A program made the position numbers and the translations under genes. From contig NC_021686.1 of assembly GCF_000247815.1 (NCBI RefSeq), positions 5,782,037 through 5,846,036 of the forward strand: DNA of 64,000 bases. The letters run 5' to 3'. Position 1 is the stretch's first letter, and the number at the start of each line of letters is the position of its first letter. The DNA comes from Ficedula albicollis. Its lineage: Eukaryota; Chordata; Aves; Passeriformes; Muscicapidae. Shown in pieces: positions 1 through 12,326 of the stretch. The notes beneath the pieces were generated by a model. The model did no database searches. It was not told the DNA's origin and worked only from the letters and a program-made list of their open reading frames with translations.

Positions 1-2149
1 AGCTAATAAAAGTTGAGGCAAGCATACAAAGTCATGGCTGAATCTCAGGCTTCATCTTCTCCCAGAAAGTGACACTAACAGCAGTTCAAGCATGGCCATG
101 GCTGTATTTTTCTCCCCTCTATAACACAGTTGATAATAGAGCCTTTGGCTTCCTACTATTTTCCCCACTAGCAGTGATTGCTATGTAGTCAGCCACTACC
201 ATTTTCCCCATGAGTATAAAAGCTCTTTTTGCCCCCCAGGATGATAAGGTCAAGAGGTGTCCTTTAAAGCAAACTAACAGTTAATTGTGCAATTGCTGTG
301 CACGACTCAGTTGGTGTTTTTAGAGTCAAGCTAGCACCAAATGTTATTAAATGGAGGTGGAGAGGGTGAGAACTTCTCCTCTGTACTCCCAAAAATGTTC
401 CTCCTCTCTTGTATGGTGTATACAATAAAAGCCATGAAATCCAGTATGTGTTAAGACAACGATTTTTACAGATTTCTGCCATAGCTTATTTGCACGGAAA
501 AATGATTTTGGTTTTTGTGTCCCTGTCCTGGAAATAGGCTGTGGCAGTGGTGGGCTGGGGACTGGGAGCTTTGCCTTTGCCTATTCATCCGGGAATGAAC
601 AATAATTTTTCCCAAGTAGAGCTTGTTTCACCCATAACTGTAGTTGGCAAGTGATGTTCCTGTCTTTATCTCCAGCCATGAATTTCCTAATTCCATTGCT
701 CCTGTTGCCCCCATGGCTGTGGGAGTCAGACTGAGCTGATTGCCTCTCATCCCTGTCTCACTGCTGTTTCAAAGCCATACCAAACATTCAGACAAAGAAA
801 TGCCAAGAGCTACAGATCAACCAGAGCAAGAAGTTTCAAATAATTGTACCCTAGACTGGAAGGCAATATTTGCGTGGGCTGTGTGGAGAGGGGAATGTCT
901 GTACAGGGAGAAGAATGAAGCCAAGGGGAAATGATTGGGTTATGTTGTGCCTTCCACTTGTCACGTGTATTGCTGAGAGGAAATGGGAACAAGCTGAAGC
1001 TAAAATGTGAGATGCATTCAGCTGTTTTCAAAACCAGCAAGATTTTTGCCTGTGTTTTTGCAAAATTGTGTACAACATCTTGAGGTAGATAAGATTAGAG
1101 CCACATGACATTGCTAATGTCAAGATTAATGGTGGCTGAAGTACCTTTGGTGGTGAGACACTTTCTAGGCTGGACATTACTGTTGTGCTTATATCAGTGG
1201 GCTCCTCCAGAAGCTGCTGTCAGGAGAACAGAGGGCTGTGCACTTGTCCTGCTTGTGTCCTCCAACCCTCTGACGACAGCAGAATTACTGTACTTTATGG
1301 GAAAACTTTGAAGTGAAAAACTTTAGTTTTCTATTTTTCACTTTTTTGTTGCTACCACTGCAGTTTCACCTGTCTTATAAATTATGCACTGTTTGCCCTC
1401 TTGAAATTGTCTGGTTTCTGAGTTTTATGCTTTCCAAAGGTTTTTTTCTTTCTGCACTGCTTTAGGTGACTTTGAATGGTACGTGACTCTGAGTGCTATT
1501 TATGGGGGTTTGATTTATTGCCTTACTCTCTCAAATCTAGCCAATCTATTTATGCATTTTGTTTTGCTCAGAACCACATTTCCCCCGTAAATGATCTAGT
1601 CTGACTTGGGTTTGAAAGTCCTTTCTGAAAAAGATCTAGATCATGTACAGACTCCAGTGCTTTTTCAGAAGAGAAAAACCAATTCAGCCAAACTGATCTT
1701 TCTTACATAATTTTTCTCCTTTCACTTCTGCAAACAGCATTAGAACAGTGCTCCATTCTGGTGTCAGGATTTATTTCCCTGAGTTCTAAGATGTATGTGC
1801 TATAGCAATAGATCTGCTCAAATGTGGTACAACAGATGGCCACTGCTTGGATGGGGGAGATTGCCACAACGGGTCAGAGCCGTGGGCTTCAGCTGCCCAC
1901 ACGAGGCTGTTTAATGAGACTGGCTATTACAGTCTAAGGCTGGTTAAAAAGCAGGCCCTGGGTTACCCCAGGGTTTCTGAAATGGTATTGAGCTCTCACT
2001 ACTTTTTTGCTGTCCTCTTTTCCTGATGCAATTGCATTTCAAAGTTGAGGTTTGAGGACAACATCACCCATGTCTTCAGAGGATGTAATTCCACTGATTT
2101 CCACAGAGTTGTTTTCATGCAAAAACGACTTGAATTTTATTCTGGAGAT
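1..2149. other. Non-coding stretch, no gene seen
   Basis: AT-rich single-copy-looking sequence. Open reading frames here are under about 80 codons, overlap one another in different frames, and show no recognisable protein similarity. I see no repeat, splice-flanked exon or RNA gene. The call is absence of evidence, not proof of no function. Confidence 0.7.
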
Positions 2150-2627
2150 AACACAGCTCTTTGAAAGCTAGTGACTGTTCTAAAAACATTTTAAAAATAC
2201 CCACTACACACTTTTATGTCTGCTTTAGAATCAACACTAAGGAGCTGCTTTTAGAGTCCAAGATTAAAGTGGAAGGAGTTATGAGCACTGTGTAATATAA
2301 TGAACTTCTGTACAAACTACCTGCCTGAGACAATATGTGCCTGCATGTTAATAAGGCCGATATGCAGGAACAAGCCATCTTGAGTACTAACACAGCTCTT
2401 TGAAAGCTAGTGACTGTTCTAAAAACATTTTAAAAATACCCACTACACACTTTTATGTCTGCTTTAGAATCAACACTAAGGAGCTGCTTTTAGAGTCCAA
2501 GATTAAAGTGGAAGGAGTTATGAGCACTGTGTAATATAATGAACTTCTGTACAAACTACCTGCCTGAGACAATATGTGCCTGCATGTTAATAAGGCCAAT
2601 ATGCAGGAACAAGCCATCTTGAGTACT
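2150..2627. repeat. Perfect tandem duplication, 239-bp unit x2
   Basis: The unit at 2150-2388 (starting aacacagctctttg, ending ttgagtact) is repeated directly at 2389-2627. The only difference I see is G at 2359 against A at 2598. The junctions share at most one base (t) and carry no target-site duplication, so a transposon is not indicated. The near-identity means a very recent event, a polymorphic duplication, or an assembly duplication. No coding potential is seen in the unit. Confidence 0.95.
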
Positions 2628-3120
2628 TTGTTTCAATTTTTTCTGTTCTTTTTTTTTTGGGCTCTGTGAATGCTCTGATGAGATCTTACCTACGTTGTGG
2701 TTGTGTGGAAGTCAATTCTTCCTCCAAACTGTCGGTTGTTATCCTAGCAGGAGGTTTGACCAGAAGGCTGGAGCAAATTAATGACTAGACAAAGGTTGCA
2801 TACAATTTCTGCTTCAGGTAGTAGCTATGTGGTTTCACAATTCTTTGTGATTAGCTTTGTAACAGTAAAAACTCTGAACTTAGAAAAGTTCGTGATTTAT
2901 GGAGGAAAAAAGATAAGAAAGAAGACATTTATAAGTCCTTTGTTATTCAAAGGAGCTGGAGAAAGGTGGCATTTCCATTTTAAGGGATGTTCCTGCAGAC
3001 AGTGGGCACCGTGCCTGCCCTGCCTGCCCGGGTTAATGGCAGGGAGCAGCAGGACACTGCAAAGCCATGGGGACATGGCACAGGTGACCTGAACTCAGAG
3101 TGTCACTGTCTGATTAGGAA

Positions 3121-3512
3121 TGGTGAATAATGCAGCAGCACACACAGCTTCTTCAAAGCAGCAACAAGCAGTTTATTGAAAAGGCACTGCACTTATAGAA
3201 GATAGATCGTGCAAAACAGAACAGAAAAGGCTCATCGGTGCAAGAAGGCAACACCTCTTTGAAAACATGCTTTCTGCAAAACATCACGAGACACACACGG
3301 CTCTGTGATCAACAGCAGGTGCTCATCTGTGTTATTCATTCTTCCTTCTCTTTATCTCTGAGAAAAGTCCCCAGCCTGGGAAAAAACGAGTTGGGTTTTT
3401 CCTTGAGCCTCCAGCAGTGTCCACATCGGACTGATGCTCCTGAGAGCAGCTCCATCTCTCTGCTCTGCCTCTGTTTCTCTCATCTTCTGTTCAGGTGATG
3501 AACTTCCAGACA
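3121..3512 (-). mobile_element. Possible solo LTR (endogenous retrovirus type), minus strand
   Basis: Read on the minus strand, a TATA-like tataag (3192-3197) is followed closely by a canonical AATAAA (3172-3177) and then by GT-rich sequence ending near 3121. This is the compact promoter plus polyadenylation arrangement of a retroviral LTR U3/R/U5. TG...CA-like ends can be placed at about 3121 and 3512, but no matching target-site duplication was found, so the borders are guesses. No retroviral genes flank it. A chance TATA/AATAAA pairing is the alternative. Confidence 0.35.
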
Positions 3513-3602
3513 GAATTGCCTCTTGCTCTGCAAAGACAAAGTGTGTAGTTTAGAGGGAGCCTTGTCTAAGTCTGAGCCTGCGGTTGTGCTGGAGTGCAAA
3601 GT

Positions 3603-6600
3603 AGAGTCGTGGCACAAGCCCTGCTGGTCTGAGCGTGCTGGCACAGCTCAGTTTGGGGGCTGCCACCTCCCAGGGGACAGAGGAGTCTGTATGAACAGCG
3701 TGTGCTGGGCATCACTGGCTTTTTATATACCTGGCAAAAATATATAAATCTTAGAGCCGTGCTGTTCTGTGGGCAGTTGTTCATGCAGCAGTTTCATTAA
3801 CCAGCAGCAAAAGCAGCCTCTTGAGCACAGAATTTGTTTCCAAGGAAATTGGAAACCTGGCCTCTAATCAAGTGGATGTTTTTTAATACTATAATTTGAG
3901 ATTATTCAATGTTGTCATATGGGTACTCTGCACTGTTTTTATGTAGTTATAACATCAATATTTCATTAAGCAGAATGTCATTATGCAGTTTCAATTATTT
4001 GAATCTTGCTTATGCAGATATTTCTAACAACTGCATGCTAAAGCTAAATGTTTAATTTATATATTTACCTGCTTTATGTGAAAGAGAGGACAGATTCTAG
4101 TTCTAGCCCAGTAGAGGAGAACTGCCCCAAAATATACCAGGAAGATTGCCCTAAATGTTGCATCGAAAAGTAAATTGAAAAAATTAAGAAAACCAGAAGA
4201 ACTGATCAGAAAATTTAAAGAAAAAATTACTCTTGGCAGAACCACTGATTTACCATACTTTTGTATTTTTGAATGTGTATGGAAATGTAGATAGAGTTAT
4301 AAAGCCTGATGACTCACAGAATACCTCTGGGCAAAACAACCTGCTTAAGACATAGAAAAAAGATTGAATAGTTTTTTTAATGATCCAAAAATTAGTGGCT
4401 GGGGTTTAAATCAGGTGAATTCTTCTTGGTATTCGGCACAACTAGCACGGTCAGATGCTGCAGCAATTAGGAAGAGGAAGCAGGCAGCATGGGCAATCCA
4501 CTCTCAGGCAGTTTGTTACGTACACACAGCAGTCTTTTTTCACAGAGCCTGTGCCTGTGCTTTAGGGTGTAGTGTGTGTAAATGCTGCATCAGGACAGGG
4601 ATCAGGAGAGGAACACAGGGATTTGTGAGATGGCTTAGCAGCCTCTGCACGTGGGAAGGCAGGTGCACACCAGTGGAGAGGGCAGGTAAGGCTGGTGATG
4701 GAGCTGTCAGTGAGCTCTGGCAGGAAGGGGCTTGGGAAGCACTTTGTGAGCTCTCCCAGGAGCTCTCCTGGCTGGAGAGGCTGCAGGACACCGGGCTGAG
4801 CACCAGGAGCCATCAGCTCAGCTCTGCCTTCTGTGGCAGAATTGGTGCTGTCCAGGTGGGGAGCTTTGTCTGACTTTATCTCCAGGTAAAACCAAAGAGC
4901 AGGGCCTTGAGGAGCAGGGAGGAGCAGTCTGAGAGCTGTGGCAGATCAGAGAGGGGCTCTATTTCTGTCTGCTACCACCACTGCTGTTTCCAACACCTGG
5001 AAGAGCATTCACAGGAAAACTTCAAACTAATCTCATAGCTGAAAGCAAACATAACAAGTAGGTTAACTCTGAGATTCCCTTCATCAGTTACCAGGCTGTC
5101 TGCTGTTTTTTGAGTAGCACTCACATAGACTCAGATTTCTGGCTACACTGTGAATTCCTTTCCAAATCTCACTCAGACATTGCCTTTGCCTCCTGTCCAG
5201 TGATGTCTCTGTAAGTCTTGCTTGAACTGTCTGCCCTGAGTATTTCTGGGAAATGAGCTTGATTTTCATTGCCATAGAGTCATGGCACAAGCCCTGCTGG
5301 TCTGAGCGTGCTGGCACAGCTCAGTTTGGGGGCTGCCACCTCCCAGGGGACAGAGGAGTCTGTATGAACAGCGTGTGCTGGGCATCACTGGCTTTTTATA
5401 TACCTGGCAAAAATATATAAATCTTAGAGCCGTGCTGTTCTGTGGGCAGTTGTTCATGCAGCAGTTTCATTAACCAGCAGCAAAAGCAGCCTCTTGAGCA
5501 CAGAATTTGTTTCCAAGGAAATTGGAAACCTGGCCTCTAATCAAGTGGATGTTTTTTAATACTATAATTTGAGATTATTCAATGTTGTCATATGGGTACT
5601 CTGCACTGTTTTTATGTAGTTATAACATCAATATTTCATTAAGCAGAATGTCATTATGCAGTTTCAATTATTTGAATCTTGCTTATGCAGATATTTCTAA
5701 CAACTGCATGCTAAAGCTAAATGTTTAATTTATATATTTACCTGCTTTATGTGAAAGAGAGGACAGATTCTAGTTCTAGCCCAGTAGAGGAGAACTGCCC
5801 CAAAATATACCAGGAAGATTGCCCTAAATGTTGCATCGAAAAGTAAATTGAAAAAATTAAGAAAACCAGAAGAACTGATCAGAAAATTTAAAGAAAAAAT
5901 TACTCTTGGCAGAACCACTGATTTACCATACTTTTGTATTTTTGAATGTGTATGGAAATGTAGATAGAGTTATAAAGCCTGATGACTCACAGAATACCTC
6001 TGGGCAAAACAACCTGCTTAAGACATAGAAAAAAGATTGAATAGTTTTTTTAATGATCCAAAAATTAGTGGCTGGGGTTTAAATCAGGTGAATTCTTCTT
6101 GGTATTCGGCACAACTAGCACGGTCAGATGCTGCAGCAATTAGGAAGAGGAAGCAGGCAGCATGGGCAATCCACTCTCAGGCAGTTTGTTACGTACACAC
6201 AGCAGTCTTTTTTCACAGAGCCTGTGCCTGTGCTTTAGGGTGTAGTGTGTGTAAATGCTGGATCAGGACAGGGATCAGGAGAGGAACACAGGGATTTGTG
6301 AGATGGCTTAGCAGCCTCTGCACGTGGGAAGGCAGGTGCACACCAGTGGAGAGGGCAGGTAAGGCTGGTGATGGAGCTGTCAGTGAGCTCTGGCAGGAAG
6401 GGGCTTGGGAAGCACTTTGTGAGCTCTCCCAGGAGCTCTCCTGGCTGGAGAGGCTGCAGGACACCGGGCTGAGCACCAGGAGCCATCAGCTCAGCTCTGC
6501 CTTCTGTGGCAGAATTGGTGCTGTCCAGGTGGGGAGCTTTGTCTGACTTTATCTCCAGGTAAAACCAAAGAGCAGGGCCTTGAGGAGCAGGGAGGAGCAG

Positions 6601-6948
6601 TCTGAGAGCTGTGGCAGATCAGAGAGGGGCTCTATTTCTGTCTGCTACCACCACTGCTGTTTCCAACACCTGGAAGAGCATTCACAGGAAAACTTCAAAC
6701 TAATCTCATAGCTGAAAGCAAACATAACAAGTAGGTTAACTCTGAGATTCCCTTCATCAGTTACCAGGCTGTCTGCTGTTTTTTGAGTAGCACTCACATA
6801 GACTCAGATTTCTGGCTACACTGTGAATTCCTTTCCAAATCTCACTCAGACATTGCCTTTGCCTCCTGTCCAGTGATGTCTCTGTAAGTCTTGCTTGAAC
6901 TGTCTGCCCTGAGTATTTCTGGGAAATGAGCTTGATTTTCATTGCCAT
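3603..6948. repeat. Tandem segmental duplication, 1,673-bp unit x2
   Basis: Copy 1 is 3603-5275 and copy 2 is 5276-6948, head to tail with no spacer. The offset of 1,673 bases holds throughout. The differences I found are G3609/A5282 and C4588/G6261, so identity is about 99.9 percent. The unit starts at agagtc and ends at attgccat. The three junction contexts share only one base (t), so this is not recombination between flanking repeats. A 169-codon open frame is present in each copy (4364-4873, 6037-6546), but it shows no protein similarity and overlaps minus-strand open frames, so I regard it as non-coding. Confidence 0.95.
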
Positions 6949-7094
6949 TTTTAATTGGATTTTATGTGGGGCATTGTGCCCCTTTAGATGTTTAATTTCT
7001 GGGAAATGGCCTTGATTTTCATTGCCATTTTTAATTGGATTTTATGTGGGGCATTGTGCTTGGTACCACGACCATGAGCCCCTTTAGATGTTTA
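6915..7094. repeat. 80-bp direct duplication with an indel
   Basis: The segment atttctgggaaatg...gcattgtgc at about 6915-6979 recurs at 6995-7059, an 80-base offset. Both copies run into cccctttagatgttta, but the second carries about 20 extra bases (7060-7080) before it. The first copy contains the right end (6948) of the 1,673-bp duplication, so two duplication events overlap here. Confidence 0.85.
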
Positions 7095-7330
7095 GAATAT
7101 TTTGCAAAGTATCATATCAATTTATACTTGAGATAATGCTTGTCGCTTAAATGTTAAATAGTGATTGTGAGCTCTGATAAAATTCCAGATTAATAGCTCA
7201 GTTTACAAGCAGATCTATATACACGGAGGCAGAGACTTCAGTGGTGCTCAGAGAATTTAGGCTCATTGGTTCCACGTTTTTTTAAACTGGATTAATGATT
7301 CAAATTGCTTGGATGACATTGAAAAATTGA

Positions 7331-7384
7331 AACACTGGTTATATATATTATATCAAACACTGGCTATATATATTATATCAAATG
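7331..7384. repeat. 25-bp AT-rich tandem repeat x2
   Basis: The motif aacactgg(t/c)tatatatattatatca occurs at 7331 and again at 7356. It is a simple slippage-type duplication in TATA-rich DNA. Confidence 0.85.
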
Positions 7385-7939
7385 CTGTGATTTTCAGTAT
7401 AATAAAGACTCTTTGTGGCTATACTTTGCCTCAGCTGCTATGAATCCACATGACTTCAACCCTGCTTTCAGCTGCCATAACATTGTGATTTATGTAGGTT
7501 TTTATGCTGAAACTAGTAAGTTAAACTTTCACAATAAGGAAGTTAAATCTCAAACAGGTCCTGACAGCTCTATTAATCATATAAAAGCCATGATTTCTGT
7601 TATGCATCCTCACAGAGGATTTTATGCATAAAGAATTGCCTGGTTTAATCTGAATAGTCTGCACAGAAGAAAAACAGCTCTCTGAGAATAACAGAGTGCA
7701 GTGGAGCTGTGCTGATGGACTAGAGCCGCAGGGTTCTGACAATCAAGGGAGGCAGCAATAGGTGATCAGAGTATTCCCAGGCAATTTACACAGAACAGGC
7801 ATTGTAATGAGCTCTTCAGCAGAAATGGGATGAGCTGCTGAATAGGACCACCACTAAAAATTCAAAACTGGTTCTGAAGTCAAGCAGGCATTGTCATGTC
7901 ATGAAATCTGCTTCTTATCCCTGAACAGATTTCAAAAGA

Positions 7940-7940
<1 letters not shown>

Positions 7941-7986
<46 letters not shown>

Positions 7987-8013
7987 AAACAAAAAAAAAA
8001 AAAAAAAAAAAAA
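7941..8013. repeat. Long A-rich tract (A44 + ccaaac + A23)
   Basis: A run of 44 A is followed by ccaaac and 23 A. No similarity to a processed transcript is seen immediately upstream. Simple-sequence expansion is likelier than the tail of a retrogene, since CR1, the main bird LINE, does not use poly(A) tails. Homopolymer length in an assembly is unreliable. Confidence 0.9.
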
Positions 8014-8462
8014 GTAAAGAATGGGGTGCAATGTTTCTTTGATCTGTGGGGACACAGTGACCTCCCAGAGGTGCTGGCTCAAGTCAGTGCTTTGGGCAGA
8101 GCAGAGAGATTGCCTCAGGCTGTGGTAGAATTGTTGGTGCTGTTGGGACCATGTCTGTTAAAGGCCCCTCTTCTTCCAAGTGTCCCAGCAGCTGCAGGGC
8201 TAGCAGCAGCCCAGACTAGCTAATGCTATGATCGCATTCCAGCTTTTCCCTGACTCTTCTGTAAATGCAAGAGCTTTCTTCAGTTTTAGTGACTATTTCA
8301 TCCAGTCTTTGAACTTATCCTACTGTTGTGTCTGGAAGCTTAGAATGGCTTCTGCAGAAATGCAGGCTCTAGAAAAAAGACAGTGCATGTAATCCTCTGA
8401 TTTATGCAGAGGGCAGAACTTCAGTGAACTCAGTATCTGAGAACTTTTTCTTCCATGAAAAA

Positions 8463-8535
8463 ATTCATAGAATATGCTGAGTTGGAAGGGACCCGTCAGA
8501 GATTTTGTTTTCCAGAGCTCTCTTTGGTCTAGACT
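8463..8535 (-). mobile_element. CR1 LINE 3'-end fragment
   Basis: The stretch ttcatagaatatgctgag followed by ttggaagggaccc is the reverse complement of the typical avian CR1 3' terminus (gggtcccttccaact...tattctatg). The similarity fades after about 70 bases, so this is a 5'-truncated old copy. Confidence 0.75.
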
Positions 8536-10375
8536 GTGTTAGTTTCCGATCAAAGACTACCTTCCTCTTAACTGTTTATTGGTCTTATCTTCTGCTCTTG
8601 GGTGTTCTTCCTTACATGTGTATTACAGAAATTCTCTTAAATTCTCTTGTGGTTGTGTTGGGTTTTGGGTGACTTTTCTCCGAGGATATGCTACAGATAC
8701 TGGATTCAAGAGAAAAAGAAACCCTTGGGAGCTTCCTGGCATCAGCCTAGAAGTGTTTAAAAGAAACTTTGACATTCCCATTTACCACCTTCTGTAGGTA
8801 AGCCATTTTGTTTGTTCATTGATTGGAAAGTGTCTCCACTCTTGGTTACTCAGCTACTTTTATTGTTTAAGTATAAATCACAATCTGGTGGGAAATTAAA
8901 TGCTGTTGTTTGTATGTTATAGTCTCTTGTCTTTGAGCATAATTGCAATTGTGTTCTGTAGTTATAGCAAATACTCTGAATGTATTACAAGGAGGCAGTA
9001 GGGAAGGAAAAACCTGCTGCAGTGCAGTTCAGAGCCTATTCCCAAGCCCTAATATAATTTACTGACAATGAATTCTGCAAATTATTCATAAAACAGCAGT
9101 GGGCCTCATTTAGCAACATGACAGGGCTGCATGTAATTAGAACTCTTTTAAAGAGGTTTTTCTCCCCCTATAGATCAGTTGTCTCTGCTATAAATGTTGC
9201 TAAAATAAAACATGTGGATTTTCACTGTAAAATGCAGTGCAGCCATCTGGCTCTTAGTCTGGGAGTACCTGGTGGATGCTCCAGGTGATTCAGTCTCCAG
9301 GGGCCTGCCCTGGATATTCCCTATTTCTTCTCAAGACTTAGCAAATGCACCCAGCCCTGCAGCCACCCCTGGAGCTGTGCCCTGCCACGTGTAATCTGCA
9401 GGCTGGGCAGAGCCTTGGTCACCATTGCATCCAAGGGAGTGCAAAGAATGACAAACTTCTATTTACTCATTCCAGTGTGAATGGAATTGTACTTTCAGCA
9501 AATCAGCCCATTTCTCTGCATTCCAAAGCAGAGAGTATACCCTTCTGGAATGTGTCTAGGGAAGCTTCTCAGCTATCACTTAAATGACCACACCTTGGGT
9601 TTTGTATGAAAACTTCCTTCTGTGACAGTTTTCCAAGGGCTTGGAACCCAGTGCCACTGAGCTGGCACTCACATACAGCCAGATATGTCTGAAATAACTG
9701 CTAGATATCAGTTGCCTTTCTGAAGCCAACTACTTTATTGTCTGTTTAACGAAGAGGAGCTGCTGCTTCATGGCCTTTCTATTGCAGTTTGAGAGTGAAA
9801 TACTAAAAAAAAAGTAAACCCACATACATCTCATCAAACACTCTTCTCCCTAATGTTTAAAATCTTAATTCAAAACCTACTGAAGTCAAGGGGGAACCTG
9901 TTTGTTAACTTCAGTGGGGCTTACATCAAGCTGTGAATGTTTGACTAATGGCTGTTATGTTCCATTTAGATAATTGCTTCTTTCTTTATCCCTTTTCAAT
10001 TTTTCAAGTCTGCTTTGCCCACAGCATTATTTTGCTTCTCTCTATTGCTTCTATGCCAGTGGCCTAACCATAAATGGGACTTACATTAGCTATATAATTA
10101 TGTTTTCCAAGTATATGTTGAATATTTATTTATGTTTGAAGATTACAAAACAAGCATATGTGTATATGAGTCAGATAAAACTCTACAGACTTGGGAGATC
10201 AGTCCTGTTTAGTGGAAATTATAGATTAAAAGGGTATGATATTGATGATCTTTTATGCCAAGTTCAGCATTTCCTTTCTCAATTCTCCTCCTTGTCAAAC
10301 CTTTGTGAAACTACTCAGCCACATTTTTTCCAAGATACAGGAACTAAGGCTGTGTATCATTCCAACTGAAAGAGA
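8536..10375. other. Non-coding stretch with one possible old relic
   Basis: No gene or exon is recognised. At about 9878-9935 there is a weak inverted pair (ctgaagtcaa ... ttaacttcag) of the kind found in ancient reptile/bird palindromic repeats, too degraded to call. The 9040-9160 stretch is homeobox-site-like AT-rich sequence, with no direct evidence of function. Confidence 0.55.
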
Positions 10376-10600
10376 GGAGCTTTAGATTAGATATTAAGAC
10401 AAAATTATTTTAATGGGAGGGTGGTGAGGTTCTGGCAGAGGTTCCCAGAGCAGCTGTGGCTGCCCCATCCCTGGCAGTGTCCAAGGCCAGGCTGGATGGG
10501 ACTTGGAGCAGCCTGGGATGGTGGAAGGTGTCCCTGCCCAGGGCAGGGGTGGGACCACATAAACAAAACCATGATGTGAGTCTCTGGTTCTATGATCTGA
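10376..10600 (+). mobile_element. CR1 LINE 3' region
   Basis: It begins near tttagattagatatta and continues through agggtggtgaggttctgg, cccagagcagctgtggctgc, gtgtccaaggccaggctgg and tggaaggtgtccctgccca, then ends at ggttctatgatctg. This is the ordered 3'-untranslated consensus of avian CR1 elements. The copy is 5'-truncated, as usual for CR1, and only moderately diverged. Confidence 0.93.
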
Positions 10601-12326
10601 TTGTGAGCACAGTGGATGCTGAAAACCAAATTATCAGGCAAGTGTAAACCCTGGGTGTGGCATTAACTTCTGCAGGCTGTGGAGATTTGTCTCCTCTGGT
10701 GACCAGATCCAGGCAGTGTCCAAAATAGAAAACACAATTTAAAAAAGGGATGAGGCTGCCAAAAGACATGTCCCTCATGACTTTTGTTTCATCATTTGTA
10801 CATAAATATGTTGTTCCATTGTATATTTAAAACAATGCCTGGACCATATGAGGCTTAATTTCCATACTTAATATAGTGCAAAGAGTAAACCACATGGCTA
10901 AAGATTTACAAGTTTGATTTCTGTCCTGGCTTAGGGAAAATTTTGGAGGAAACCAGAGCACAGGCAGAAAGAGGGAAGCAGGTGAACAGAACCATGGTTG
11001 TGTAGAAAGAGATAATGAGAGAGAAGCAGTGCTGTGTAAGGGACATTTGTTAACTTGAAAATATCTTGCAAAAAAAATTCCAAGGAGGAAGAGGTTTTAA
11101 CCAGGGAATTCTTTCTGGGGTGGTGGAATCCTTGAGAGCAGCAGGGAGCACTTGATGTCTTTTATCTGAAATGCTGATGTCTTCTGGAATAAGAAAGTCT
11201 TACTTTCAAGCTTAAACATCTAATTTTGGGACTGACAAAAATTTTATGAGAACTTTTTATGAAGATGGAGTATGTCCTGAAAAAAAAAAAAAAAAATGGA
11301 GGGGGGTTAGAAGTAAATTTTCAATCACTGAAAATTAAATTTGTTCAAAACTTCTGGAACTGTTGGTAGAGAATGAAAGCAAAGCTTTGCAGAGCTGGCA
11401 GCTCTTACTGGCCTGCCCAGCCCTTGGCTCCCACAAAGATCCTCCACTCCTGAGAGATGTGTTCCCTGAATGCCAGGCATGGAGGGACCACTGTCTCTGG
11501 CCAAAGGAACATTTCAAACAGGACACCTTGACAAAAGAAACTGAAACAGCAGGTCAGGCAAGGACATTTGCATGAGATTCCTGCTTATTTTTGAGTAGGT
11601 ATGTCTTGCTTCTTTTCCCCTTATTGTGGTAAAAAAATCTGCTCTGGACCACAACAAAACAGTGTTTCTGGGGACCCAGGGCATGTTTCCTTCACTTAAT
11701 TCCTGCTGTGCCTGGTCTGTTCTGCACTCACAGGTAACAAATCACTTAGGGGAAGGAAAAGACAGGACTGTGGCTCCCTTTCTTCTCTGCATTCACCTGG
11801 GGGATTTGTGGGCAGTGAAAGGCATTTTGGCTGCGGTGCTGAAGGGGTGAGATTAGAAACGACATTTCCCTGAGCGTGCCCAGGGACTGAGCCTCTCCTC
11901 AGGCTCTGGATAGGGGATGGCCAGGAGGTAAATCAGCCAGGGATCAGCTGGGGCTGCTGCAGGGGATGCTCAGCTGTGGCTGCCTGCAGCCTGCGAACTC
12001 TGCTGTAGGATGGGGACACCTGCACAGGGCTGGTGCACACAGACACAGGACAGTGCAGTCAGGCTTTCAAAGCTGCTCTTCTTCCTCTGCGTTCTGGGAA
12101 TTTTCTAGATTAGCATCTCCTGCTAAGTTTTTAGGGATTTCCTCTTTGTTTTTTATTAGTTTGTCAAAAGAACTGTGTAACTGCTGTAGATTTCCATGCT
12201 GCCAATGCATCCCTGCACTAAAAATAGACAAAATAAAGCATTTCAGGTTTTATTTTAAAGCTTTGACTTTTCAATTCCAAATCAACCTGTGGCATACAGA
12301 TTCATGACCAATGTATTCTTGTATAT
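10601..12326. other. Non-coding stretch, no gene seen
   Basis: The sequence looks single-copy. It has a 17-base A run near 11281 and a slightly GC-richer patch at 11.85-12.07 kb. Open frames are short and mutually overlapping, with no recognisable product. Confidence 0.6.

Noticed and set aside
4364..6546. Two copies of a 169-codon open frame (4364-4873 and 6037-6546) as a duplicated gene
   Set aside because: They are identical because the DNA was duplicated. There is no protein similarity, minus-strand frames are open over the same stretch, and there are no splice or promoter cues.
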